This document shows, one piece after another, positions 26,882 to 38,326 of a DNA stretch of 64,000 nt (its first letter is position 1; every line of letters begins with the position of its first letter). The notes under the pieces were generated by a model. It ran no database searches, was not told the origin of the DNA, and saw nothing but the letters and a program-made list of their open reading frames with translations. The translations under genes were made by a program, and so were the position numbers. Origin of the DNA: Helopsaltes ochotensis (Eukaryota; Chordata; Aves; Passeriformes; Locustellidae); the NCBI GenBank assembly GCA_013400155.1, contig VXBM01001904.1:3223-67222 (forward strand), in the 5' to 3' direction.

Positions 26882-27045
26882 CTAGTGATAATGCTTGGCA
26901 CTTGGCATCTTCAAAGAACTCTGTGGCTATGGATTGAATAATTCCTGTAACAGTGTGTATTAGTTGCTCCTCGTTTCCCCCATTTTACAGATGGGCAAGA
27001 ACAAGAAGTCAAGTGAGCTTAGGCCATGGAAAGAGAAATAAGGTC
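26882..27045 (+). mobile_element. Old MIR-like SINE remnant
   Basis: 'cttggcatcttcaaagaact', then about 70 bp later 'ccccattttacagatgggca' and 'agaagtcaagtgagcttagg', follow the order of the 3' half of amniote MIR-type SINEs (a block ending in tttacagatg(g/a)ggaaactg, then gttaagtgacttgcc). It is strongly diverged, as expected for an insertion shared by amniotes. Ends are approximate. Confidence 0.6.
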
Positions 27046-30000
27046 AATTTGAGTTCCCACCTTCCTGACTTCCACTAGAGAAAAGAAAATTTGATTCAGG
27101 TTGACACAAAGGGAAATGTAATGATATTTCCTAACCTTCTTAACTACTTATTTAAGTGCATTTGCTGGTGGTGTTTTTTGGTGGCTAGTTTTTTTCCCCT
27201 TAAATAAGTTTTCTCACTGACTGATGTGATTGTCCCTTCTTAGTGGGTGGTTGGATGTGTGTGAGGAATTGTCTGAAGTTTTATAAAGGTGAAGCAGCAT
27301 GTTAATGGGGTTAGGTTTGTGGCATGTCACTCACTGCTGTCTGGGGGAATCTCTCTACCCCTTCCCTTCTCTTTCCTCTCAAAACAGAAGCAGGGGAGAC
27401 CTCTTCTTTATTATTTGGTAATTTTTCCCCCCATCTTGTTTTCTGTATGAGATTAAGATGAGAAAATTGACCCTCTTAAGGGGAACTGTGTCAATACATA
27501 GAAGCTGATCTTTCTTGTTTCATCCACCGCATGCCATGCTAAGATACTTTTTTCCCTTCCCTGGACTGTAGTGGAAATTGTTGGCTCAGAGTGGTGTCTG
27601 GAATGATGTCATTTGCAGAAATAATTTCATACAACTGCACTAGGCTATAGGCCTTGATTTACAGCTGCTAAATGAACTGACAAGACCCCCAAATGTGTTG
27701 CATGGCATATAGAGAAGGTGAGTACTGTAGGCAGTAAACTGTGGAAATAGGCACTCTGTTACAGAGGAAGTCATGGTAACAATTTTGTTGCCTACTTACT
27801 AGAAGTTGGTTAAAACTTTTTTTTTCAGGAATTCTGGCTTTTTACAAAGTTGCTTCAGAGGACTGGGCAGTGTTAGGACAGTTTAGTCCTCTTGGGGAGA
27901 ACAGATAATCTGCTAGGTGCAGAGGAGGATGGAAATCACATGAAGAATTCCTTCATCTTTCTTAGGAAAATCTCGTGACTGCTTCTCTGCAGGCTCTCAG
28001 AGGTTCCCTGGCCACCGTCTGACTGGCTTCAGATGCCTTGTTTGATAAACTTTCAGGCAGAAAGCTTTGCATGGCTTAACTTTATTCTGGGCATGCCATG
28101 CTAGTGAAGGCAATGGAGAAAGCAGCTGTCTCCCTCCATGTGCTCTTTTTGGGGATGCAACACTTTACAGAGCCTTTTTTAGGGGCTCAAGATTTAGTTT
28201 CAAGATTATATTTAGTTTTCTGTTTCTGATGGGTGGGACATATCCTGATCTCTTAGATGAGACCTTCAGCGATGGACAGCAGCACCAAGGTATTACAGCC
28301 AGTATTTTTATTTTCATTTTTCTTTGACTTTCTTACATAGCTGATACCTCATGCTCCTTCCCGGTGTTGGGCAGAGCTGTCCTGAACCACTATGTGTTCC
28401 CAGGCCTCTGGTTTCATCCTCTGCTTCTCATGACACCCAAATTGCTGATTACTTGTCTGCTAACTTTTTAGGGATCTGAATGTGTCTTTTCTTGAATATG
28501 GATGTTTTTCCCTTGCTGGGCTTGGGAAGCCCTCAGGGCTGAGTTGGGACCTGGACTTTGCAGCAGGGAGTGCACCGCAGCTGGTGAGGGCTTTCATGCC
28601 CTGCTTGTTGGGTGTGAGTACTTGTGGTGGGGTCTTGGTGTCTCTCCTTGGTCATCTGACAGCTTCTCTCACTAGATTTTGATTTCAGCTACTTAGGAAA
28701 AATGTCAGCAGCTCAGCATGTGGGGAACTGCATGTACATCTGGGGCTGTTCTGTTGTGTTTGTTTTAATTTTGTGTTTGGTAACTTTTTTGTGGTATTGC
28801 ATTCAAAAGTGGTGAAGAATGAACCCAGGGAGAATTGCTCGGATCATGCTGATACCCAAGGAATTTTGTTGAGATCCTTTAGGATCTCTGGATTTTCTTA
28901 GATATTTGAAATTAAGAGGAAGGGACCACATGGCTGGAAGGTGATTGCACAGGCAGGGTTGGATGGGGCTTTTTTTTTTCCTGGTGCATCAAACCAGTGT
29001 CAGAAAACACTGAGGTCTTCAGTGGAAAACCATCTGTTGACATTTTTTCAGCTCTCCTCACTGCAAATTGGCAAGCTCCCCATTTCTCCTGTGTTTGAAA
29101 GGCTGAGGTGACACGGCCCAAGTCTGACAAGTGATAACTGGCGAACCTGGCTGTGTTCTCTTTGGAGATTCCAGCTGTAAGCTGGCCATCTAAAATGAGC
29201 AAGGAAGTGGCTTCCAGGCTGAGGTATCTGGAAAATATCAAGGGGTAGGTGACAAGGTGTGAAAGGCAAGGGCCGCTCCGAGCAGTGAGAGTGCTCCAGA
29301 AACATGGAGCACTGTGAGCAGTAGGAGCGGTGCTGAATGCAGCTGGAGATGGGCTGGAGTAGGAGCTCTGTGTCCAGTCTTCCCCCTTTTTCTAAGGGAG
29401 GCTCAGACCCACTCTGCATTAAATTGGTGTTTGTCCCAGCCTGCATATCTGCTGGCCAGCCCACACACTTGCTCCAGATGTTCTCTTATCTCAAAACTGG
29501 AGATGCACCTAAAATTGTCCTTCCAAGGATTTGGAAGCTTTTTTAATAAAGCTGTCTGTCTGCCAGTGTTTTCAAGGACACATCACACTTTGAAATCGTG
29601 GTATTAAAATAATTGCTTTTGAAATGAAGGGAGGGTCATGTGCCCTACATCAGAAATTCCTCTTAGTGCTTATTAATCCGGTATATAAATGTCATGGCTT
29701 ACATCCACAGGGTGTTTATATTGAATTTTTAGCTGCATCAGTATCTCTTGCTCCTCAGAATAAATGCCATATAATCTGGTAATGAGCAATATTCTGAATT
29801 TAGAAACCAAAAATAGGACATAGACAAATCTGAGTTACTGGAAGAAAGTAGGAAATAGCCTTACTTCATGAGGGGAGAGCAAATTCACTTGAATCATGTA
29901 GTGTTCAGTGTAATGGTAAGGCCATTACATCTGTTTCCCTAGGATGGCACAATTGCCATGTTCCAAAGGCCTGATCCTCCTCTGGTAAACCTCTTCTAAA

Positions 30001-32010
30001 GGTGTGTAGTGGGGTTGTTGGGAAACACCCTTCTTTCCTCACCCTGAGTAGATCATTGCCCACCAACTGGAGGTACATTAAGCAGTAGGGATTTAGGCTT
30101 ATGCCCTCCAACACTCTTTTTGAGGGAGATGAAGTTGTTCCTCTGAGACCTACAGGGAGCAGCACTGGCTGGGACAAGATGAGAATTTGGGAGTGGAATC
30201 ATGCTTGCTGTGGCAGGTGGGCATCATCCAAGATCTCTAATGTCTGGAGCACTTTCCAAGCTGACAGTCCTACACCTGAAGGAGGTGCTTTTTCTCATGC
30301 CCTTAGCAACCGTCCTTAAGTAACAGCAATAGTCATATAAGCATCAGTGGCTAATAAAGTCAGTCCCTGATACACTAAGGATGGTAATACTGCCGGATGT
30401 CCCCACAGGGTGATGACTCAGTGGCCAGTGCTTGTTTTCCCCTCACCATGAGGGGCTCAGGCTGTTAACTTCTAGCTTGGGTGCTGTCTGAGTGCTGGGC
30501 AGATGGGTGAACTTTGTTCAATGGAGGCTTTCTGTGGCTCATTCCTTTTCCCAGATACAGTCTGCTCTCTCACCCTGTGAACTCTCTCAATGCAAAGAGC
30601 AGCACTTGTTTGCCCTGATTGACTGAGGGATTTTTGGTTTGTGTTCTGTATGCAGTAAAGGTGGCTCTGTGTAACCTAGGTAAATTTTGCCTTGAAACAC
30701 CTTGGTGAAGGAGTTACCTTTTTATGTGATGGTGGTGTCACACTGAACTAGAGTGATGTGGAGCAAGATCCATAGTGGAAGTGAACGTGTGTCTGTTGCA
30801 GACATGGTGTGAGTTTTGGAACTTCGGTGTTTCCTGTGGTCCCAAACACACCCACCCTCCCAGAGCTGTGTTCTGCTGGTGCCTCTAAGTAGAGAAGGAA
30901 AGCAGATTGTCACCACAATGATCAGGATGTGTGTGGAGATTTGCTCATGTTGTGTTTGTGGCAAAGGCCATGTCTGGCAGATGATCTAAAGTCAGTCAAG
31001 GTGAGGAGAGGGCTGCTATTAATTACTGATAGCACCCACAGGTTGCACAAAGCTGCCAGGATCTGTATTTTGAGGTCCTGTTGGTCAAACAGGCAGCCAA
31101 ACAGTGTTAAGCATGTTCTCAGCAGCATTGACTTCAGTGGCATTAGAAACATGTTTGACATCAAATGTGGGCTTGTGCAACTTGCTGATCTCAGGCTGGG
31201 TGGGTCTTGCTGAAAAGCTCCTGTGCCGACAGAGAGACTGTCGCTATTTCAGGCTGTGCTTCTGCTCGGCTGTCAATCCAATTTAAGGGGGCCAGATTAT
31301 AAACACTGTGAAATGCTGAGCTGGTGCAAAGCTGCTTTGCTGATAAGGAGCTGTTCAAAATATTTGGAAAGTTCAACTCTGCTGCAGGACTGGGCAACCA
31401 TTCCTGGCTGCATTCCCAGGGCTCAGTGCCAGGGGTGTTTTGGCTGGTTTGCCTGCTTGGCTGGATGCCGAGTGGCCGAGGCTTGACGTGCCCTGGGTGT
31501 CACTGTGCCTGAGGGACACTGGGGGATGGCAGTGGTAAAGCAGCCATCCTGGTTCTGCCATCTGGGCAGTGAACAGCTGTCTGTCCCTGTGGGTGCAGAA
31601 AATAGAATGGTGCATCCCATGGGGTGCTGCAGCGTTGCCAGGAATACCAAAACTGACCTTACAGCAGCTCTGCTCTCCCTGTATCTGTTCCCAGCTCCCA
31701 ACAGGAGATGAAACTCTGATAGGTGGGAATGCTACATCCCTGTCTGAGGAAGCGCTTTGTTGACTGTCAGTGTTTCAGCCCCAGAATAATCTGGCAACAG
31801 AGCAAATTGGCAGCTTGCAAGCTTGGCAGTGTTTGCAGGAGCCTCTTTGTGGATTTGGTTGCTTTTTGCTCCAAGACCTCAGAAGAGATTTCCACAGTTC
31901 CTCCCTTGCCCTTGTCCTGGCCCTTGCCCTTTCCCGCCCTCTTCTTCACAGTGCAACAATGTGCTAGTGTTCTATTGCTTCCCTTGCAGATTTTGGGCAC
32001 TAATGGAATT
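27046..32010. other. Intron 1, unique sequence
   Basis: No gene, RNA gene or classified repeat recognised. All open frames are short and without family resemblance. Confidence 0.55.
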
Positions 32011-32376
32011 TATAGAATCATCGAATAGTTTGGGTCAGAAAGGACCTCAAAACCCATTTCATTCCAACCCCCAACCATGGGACACTTTGCACTATCCCAG
32101 GTTACTCAGAGCCCCATCCAGCCTGGGCTTGGATAGTGCCAGGGATCCAGGTGACGCCACAGCTTCTCTGGGCAACCTGTGCCAGGGCCTCAGCCCCCTC
32201 ACAAGGAACAATTTTTTCCCAATATTCCATCTAAACCTTCTCTCTTGTCATTGTGAAGCCATTCCCCCTTATCTGTCACTCCAGTTCCTAATGAAGACTC
32301 CCTCTCCAGCTTCCTTGTAGGCCCTCATCAGATACTGGAAGGCTGCTATGCGATCTGTATGAAACCTTCTCTTCTC
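32011..32376 (-). mobile_element. CR1 LINE, 3' fragment, antisense
   Basis: On the + strand it opens with TATAGAATCATCGAATAGTT, the complement of the CR1 3' terminus, followed by 'tcagaaaggacctcaaaacc', 'atcccaggttactcagagcc', 'gggcaacctgtgccagggcc' and 'ggaaggctgctatgcgatct'. It is 5'-truncated near 32376. The 165-codon frame overlapping it (31823-32320) is a shadow. Confidence 0.93.
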
Positions 32377-35300
32377 ATATTTTTGATATCAAGGGGTTTG
32401 TCATATATAAAGGTAACAGCTTTGCATCCTGTGAGTAACTAGAGTAGCCACACTTGCATGTTCCCACTCCTCTGTAGCCTATCTCATAACTTCCCTTAAG
32501 GACCTTCTTTGCAACTGTGCAGCCATTCACAGAATCTCTGCCAGCTGTGCTGCAGTGCTCTGGGCAGGGAGTTGGGAGGAGTGATGTGCACAGTCCAGCA
32601 CGAACGTGGTATTGTGTCCTCTCGATAGCTCCTGCAAGCACTCACCTGGATCAGATGCCTGGTGCCAAGGGGTTTCCTGGTGCCTGGATGCAATGTTAAG
32701 GTGTGTTCTCCTGTCAGCAGGATGTTGTCAGCCAGTGATTATCCCCTGTCACTAACGACAGGGGCAGCACTGCTTTGAGCAACTGAAATAGCTGCCTGTT
32801 GGGAGGATGGGAAAGGGAAGCTCAACAACATTGCTGCATCAGGAGAAACTATGAGTGCAGTCAGTTCTGACAGCGAGAAACGGTGTAGGTACACAACAAA
32901 CAGCAGTAATGGGCTGCGTCTGTCTCCTCTAATGCTTCCCCTATCTGATCAGTTGTCAGCATCTGTTAATCTCTGCTGCCACAGAACATGGAGACAGCTC
33001 TGAGGTTTGTGTTGGTAAGGGTGTGTGCTGTGTATAATTCAGAGTGTTGTGACAGCCGTAGTGAATGCTGTGATCCATGCCAGGGAGCAGTGGGATATGG
33101 CTGCGTTATCTTCTATGTTATCCAGGAGGAGTTTGGAGCCTTGCTGGCGTTACAGCAGGGGAGGGAACGTGTGTGGTCATGTTACCCTCAGTAGACATTT
33201 GCATGTACCTCCTTGGAGCACCAGGTTGCTGGCCCACAGCCACACCGGCATCTTGGGATCTTGTCAGATCTTGCAAGCAAGGGAGCACCAGGCTAGGTCA
33301 CAGTTCTTGGACAAGAAGCTTCAAGGGAACAGGCTGCTGATGCAGAGATACCACAGATGTCCTTGTGGTGCCCTGTGCGTTCTGACATGCATGCTGGGTG
33401 TGTTTCTCTTTTTCTGTTGTTACTTGGTATTTTCTGACTTCAAAAGAACACTACTACAATTCATAGTGAGAAAAAGTTGATTCTCCTCTCCCTCATACCA
33501 TGGCCAGTTGTAAAGGATTTGAAATGAGTGTTTTGAAAAATCTGCAGGGGGTATAGCATTGATTCTTTATGAGATAAAAATTACTCAGGCACAAGTTGAA
33601 TATCCACCTGCACTGAGCTTAGCTTTAGCACCAGTGTGGATTTGTGCTTCAGATTCCTGGATGCTATTGCCACATGGAGTGCTGTCTTTTTTGCTCACTG
33701 GTGCAAAGTTCCCATTGGTGAGAATTTTGCACTAAGTAGAATGTGTGCTCTACCTGGGTAGGCTCACCCCTTAAAATAGCCATGAAGACCAGAGTAACAG
33801 GAGCCCCAGCTCGGGTGAGCAGCTTTTAACCTAAGCCCTGCAGGGTGACTGGTTTAGCTAAGCTGTTTCTTTTGATTTAATGCCCAGTTTACTTCACCTT
33901 CATGTCTGTCTTCAGTTAGCTCTCTTGAGTTTGGCAGCTGGAGTTAGGAAAATAATGGCTGTTCTGTATGATGTTATTGGCACACTGCTGTGTACAAGTT
34001 CAAAACTGTTGACCCCACCTAAGATGGAAGTTTCCTACCTTGGCCCACAGTGCTGCAGTACCAGGAGAGCCTCTTGGGCAGGGTTGTCACAGGTTGAGGT
34101 GTTGTGTGAGTACAGAGCAGATGGTCTCAGCTGTCAGAACCACGGCTAAGTACAGCCTGAGGAGTGCCTGTGGCATGGGAACTCACCAGCAACCATGTGG
34201 AATTGTTTCCTCTGGCTGGAGGGAGGATTGCAGCTGTCTGGCCGTGATCTGGCTCCTCAGTATTGGTTTCAGGCCTGAAGAAGTCATCTGTCCCATATCT
34301 GTTGGTGTTCCTCCTTCCCCCTGCAAGCTCCCTGGGCATGCCAGGTGGCCAGAGCACTGCCCTCTGGTCACTGGTCACTCACTGTGAGGCTGGTGGTAAA
34401 TGTCTCCTCCACAAGCCCTCAGGTGTGTGGTTGGATCAGGTTGGCTTCATTACCTGTTTACTTAGCAAGCTGCTTTTGGAGACATCCCAGGTACCCTACT
34501 CACACCTCTTTCTTCCCTGCCAAGTGCACACTTGTGCTAAATCACTTCCTTCTGCTCCTCATCAATGGTTATGAGTGTGACAAGACATCAGCTCTCGTTT
34601 CATTGATACTGAGACTTAGTTTAGAAAAACAGGATGCCATGGAAGTAATTGTCTTGTTCATGTTACTTTCCTAAGTCTTGAGTTTTTAGACACAATAGTG
34701 TGACAGGGAATTAAACCCCTACTTTTTGGAAGGTTTTTAATTAGCTGACAGTATTGATTAAGATCTTGCAATCTGTAAAGTACTGCACATCATGCTGCAT
34801 CTTGGGCAATGCAGCATTTTCTTTTCAAAGACAATTTAAATAGACTATTAGGGAAGAGGAAAAAAAAATCCACCCCAAACCAGAGCACAGAAATGGCAGT
34901 TTAGTATTCCTGACATTTCTCAGAAAGCTGCTTAAGATTATCTCCTTAAAATGGCAGATTTTGCCTGCAAGTCAAGTCGAGGAGCAGGAATTGATATTTC
35001 ATTAAAATACTAGGAGAGGCCTAAATGCATTTATGATCATTGAGACATTTGCAGGAAACAGAAACTTAGAACTGCCAAAATTTTTAATAAAGAGTAAAAA
35101 AAAAAATCCCAAAATCCAACAGCATGTCTCAGATACTTCCTCTGGCAGAGATCTCTGCTTGTTACCACGTAGAGATACCTGTTCTGGCATTTTCTTCCCT
35201 TCTTTTTCTGTGTGTGCTTGTAAAAGCCCCAGACTAAACTTCCTGACACAGGTCTGTGCTGTTCCCTCAGGTCCTGTCCCTGTTCACAGAGAAGAGATCA

Positions 35301-35394
35301 GTGTCTGAAACAAACTAACATTTCAGTAGTGCAGGATTTCCAAGGTATTTCAGTACTTCCAAAGCTGTAGTGTACCAGGAGGGAGCACAGCGGT
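32377..35394. other. Intron 1, unique sequence
   Basis: No gene or classified repeat recognised. A short A-run lies at about 34860-34868 and another at about 35096-35106. Confidence 0.55.
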
Positions 35395-35976
35395 GTTAAG
35401 GGACACATCCTGGGCTGCACCCAGGGCAGCAGGGGAGGGGGGATTCTGCCCCTCTGCCCTGCTCTGCTGAGACCCCCCTGCAGGGCTGCATCCAGCCCTG
35501 GGCCAGCACAGGAAGCACAGGGAGCTGCTGGAGCCAGGCCAGAGCAGGGACACCAAGGGCATCAGAGGGATGGAGCAGCTCTGCTGGGAGGAAAGGCTGA
35601 GGGAACTGGGATTGTTCAGCCTGGGGAGGAGAAGGCTTTGGGGGACATCACTGTGGCCTTGCAGTGCCTGAAGGGAGCCCACAGGAAAGATGGAGAGAGA
35701 CTCTGGACAAGGGCCTGGAGTGACAGGACAGGGGGGAATGGCTTCACGCTGACAGACAGGAGGTTTAGACTGGATATTAGGAAGAAATTGTTCCTTATGA
35801 GGGTGGTGAGGCCCTGGCACAGGTTGCCCCATCCCTGACAGTGTCCAAGGCCAGACTGGATGTGGCTCTGAGCAACCTGGGATAGTGGAAGGTGTCCCTG
35901 GCCATGGCAGTGCGGTTGGAATGAGATGGGCTTTGATCTCCCTTCCAACCCAAGCCATTCTCTTATTCTGTGATAG
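35395..35976 (+). mobile_element. CR1 LINE, 3' fragment (longest copy here)
   Basis: Sense-oriented CR1 of about 580 bp, and the best preserved in the window. Blocks in order: 'catcctgggctgcacccagg', 'gaaaggctgagggaactggg' with 'attgttcagcctggggagga', 'agactggatattaggaagaa', 'gagggtggtgaggccctggc', 'ctgagcaacctgggatagtg', and the end ATTCTCTTATTCTGTGATA. At 35824-35830 about 17-18 bp usual in this family are missing between two short GCCC motifs. The 202-codon frame on the opposite strand (35350-35958) is a repeat shadow. Confidence 0.95.
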
Positions 35977-37360
35977 GAATTAATTTGCAAAAATAACAGA
36001 GTTTATCAAGAAGACCTGGACCCCTGTGAGGTAAATCACTATGGTAGTTGTGTCTTACCAGCAAAACCTTGAAGTGGATGAATCCATGTAGGTAAATGGC
36101 AGTTTGGTACTGTAAGGAGGGTGATGACTGAAGGGGGTTTGCAGCACTGCTGGAGGGATGGGTGCAGCAATGGATTTTTCTGTGAGCAGTTCAATGTGCT
36201 TGCAATGTAGAGCTGTCCCCATTTCTATCCTGTGACTGAAGTGGCAGCCTTGCAGAGCTGCAAAAATGCCCCTGCTGCAGCCTATTTCCACAGAGTGGTA
36301 AATAAACATTGAGTTATCCCTGAGAGGAGCTGTACTGTGACACGAGCCCTGCGTGAAGATGTGCAACAATTTCCATCCTGAAATAAGTGATGTTTCTTTT
36401 CCTAAACAGGGATGAAACTGTTGTTTTGTTGTATATGTAAAACAAACATTTGTGCCAGTTTTGGATTTATTTTTCCCATGTTAAGCAGCAGGATCATCAT
36501 GGCTGGGGCATTGGCATGACCAGTGTCTTCTGCAAGCCCAAACTAGACTTGTCTCAGTGCTTTTTTATGTTCAGCAGAGTTAGTGTTAGATCCTCCTCTA
36601 AGGGAGGATCCCTTCCTAACTTTAGCCAGGGAAAGAATGTCTTTAGTCCTTTAGAGCTAAATATAATTCCCAGAAACCATCCCTCTAGTGATGGCTCAGT
36701 AAACACATGGAAAAATACTCAGTTCCAAAAAGGGAAGCACAGGAGGCAATAGTTTTAAGTAGTTATTTGTGTAGATCTGTTATATATGAAGCAAGAACCA
36801 AGATTTCAAAACTTATATAGTGCTTGAGAGCATGCAAGATTCTCTCCAGCTAACTCAAGTGTCTCCATGTATATCACAAAGGATTTGGCCCCACATGTTC
36901 GTGTGTTTGCTGAGGAAGCTGCTATTTCATGATGAGAAAATGCAATAATTTGTTTACTTCTGTTATTTGGGGTGAGGTTTTGCATTCTTCTGGTTGGTTT
37001 GTTTCCTGTGGGTTTTTTTTGGCATGGTAGTAGAGGACAGCTCTAGGATCATCCTTTTATTCCAATGGTTCCGAAAAGGTCTTTGAAGCACAAAAATTGG
37101 TACATCTTGCTAGCTACCTCCTATCACTTTCTGTGGCAACTTTCACAGTATTTGGGAGTTGGGTTGAGTTTTTCCCTTTGCTTCCTGAGAAAACCATTGA
37201 AGACAACCAGTTCACCCCAATTAAACCACGTGAGAGCTTTGCCAATGCCGGTGTACCTTGGTTTTGTCCCAGCCTCCTCCCTCCTGTTGCTTTCATGCAC
37301 TGGGCACTTCTATTAACCACAAATTCCCACTTGATGGCACCAAGTCAGCTTGCATCCTGA

Positions 37361-37396
37361 CTTGCTCCCAAATAACCTGTGTTATTTGGGAGCAGG
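37361..37396. other. Hairpin with a 14-bp perfect stem
   Basis: TGCTCCCAAATAAC (37363-37376) is the exact reverse complement of GTTATTTGGGAGCA (37381-37394), separated by the loop CTGT. One G-U pair and one G-C pair extend the stem to 37361-37396. The stem is too short for a typical microRNA precursor. Function unknown. Confidence 0.85.
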
Positions 37397-38297
37397 ATCT
37401 TCAGCCACAGGTGGGGACTGGAGGTGTTCCCTGGTTCTATTTGACCTTTTTTACATTAATAACTCCCCTTTGGCCAGCTGGTAATAGTGAAAATCAGCCT
37501 ATGGTTAGTCTATACCTTTCTTTCTACAAGTCTTGCCCCACCACCCCTAAAGGTTGGGAAAGTGTGAAACACTTTGTGTCTGCTGCTTTTAGCATCAGAT
37601 GTCTAATTTGATTTGTACGTAAGTAGGAAAACTTTGAAGTGTGGTCGAAATATAAAGGGAGAAGTACTTCAAAGAAATGTAACATTATGAGCCTATCTGA
37701 TCCCTCAAGGTTTTTGAAGCTTTATCTTGAGATTATGTATTCAGAGGAAGATTTGTATGGAAATACTGAGGGTCATTAATGCATCCAAGCCTTTATGAGT
37801 GTTGGCCTTGAACTATTCTGTGCTAGTTTTTCTTTCAAATGGTGACAGGCAAGTGGTCCTTCACCCATCTGTTTGCACTGCCAGTGTCCCTGACACAACA
37901 AAAGTTAGGATGGTTTCTGAGGGGAAACCAAAGCAAAAGTTGTTAAAGGTGAGAATTGTTCAGCACTGTTATCCCATGATCAGCAGAGATCTCTGATATG
38001 GCTGAACAAAACCACCGTATATAAACTCCCCAAACTTCTGATTTGCACTGGTTGCTCTACTGGAGTCCAAGGTGGTCTGTGGTGCCGGATTACAGGTTTC
38101 TAATAAATACTTTGAACTTTGGGAGAGTTCAGATGTTGGAGCTGAGCTTTGTTTTAGGGTTGGGCATCCACTCTTGCACAAACATGCCCAGCTGTGCTGG
38201 AGGAAAGTGGTGGTTGTTTTTCCTTTTGGCAGACAAAGATTCTGGCATTGAAGTTTTTAATTGCAGGATTTATATTAGCAGTTCCCAGTGCTCAAGG

Positions 38298-38326
38298 GTG
38301 TGTGTGTGTGTGTGTGTGTGTGCGTG
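38298..38326. repeat. (GT)n microsatellite
   Basis: About twelve uninterrupted GT units ending in GCGTG. Likely length-polymorphic. Confidence 0.92.

Noticed and set aside
35350..35958. 202-codon open frame on the minus strand
   Set aside because: It is the antisense of a CR1 LINE. CR1 3' ends often leave long antisense frames.
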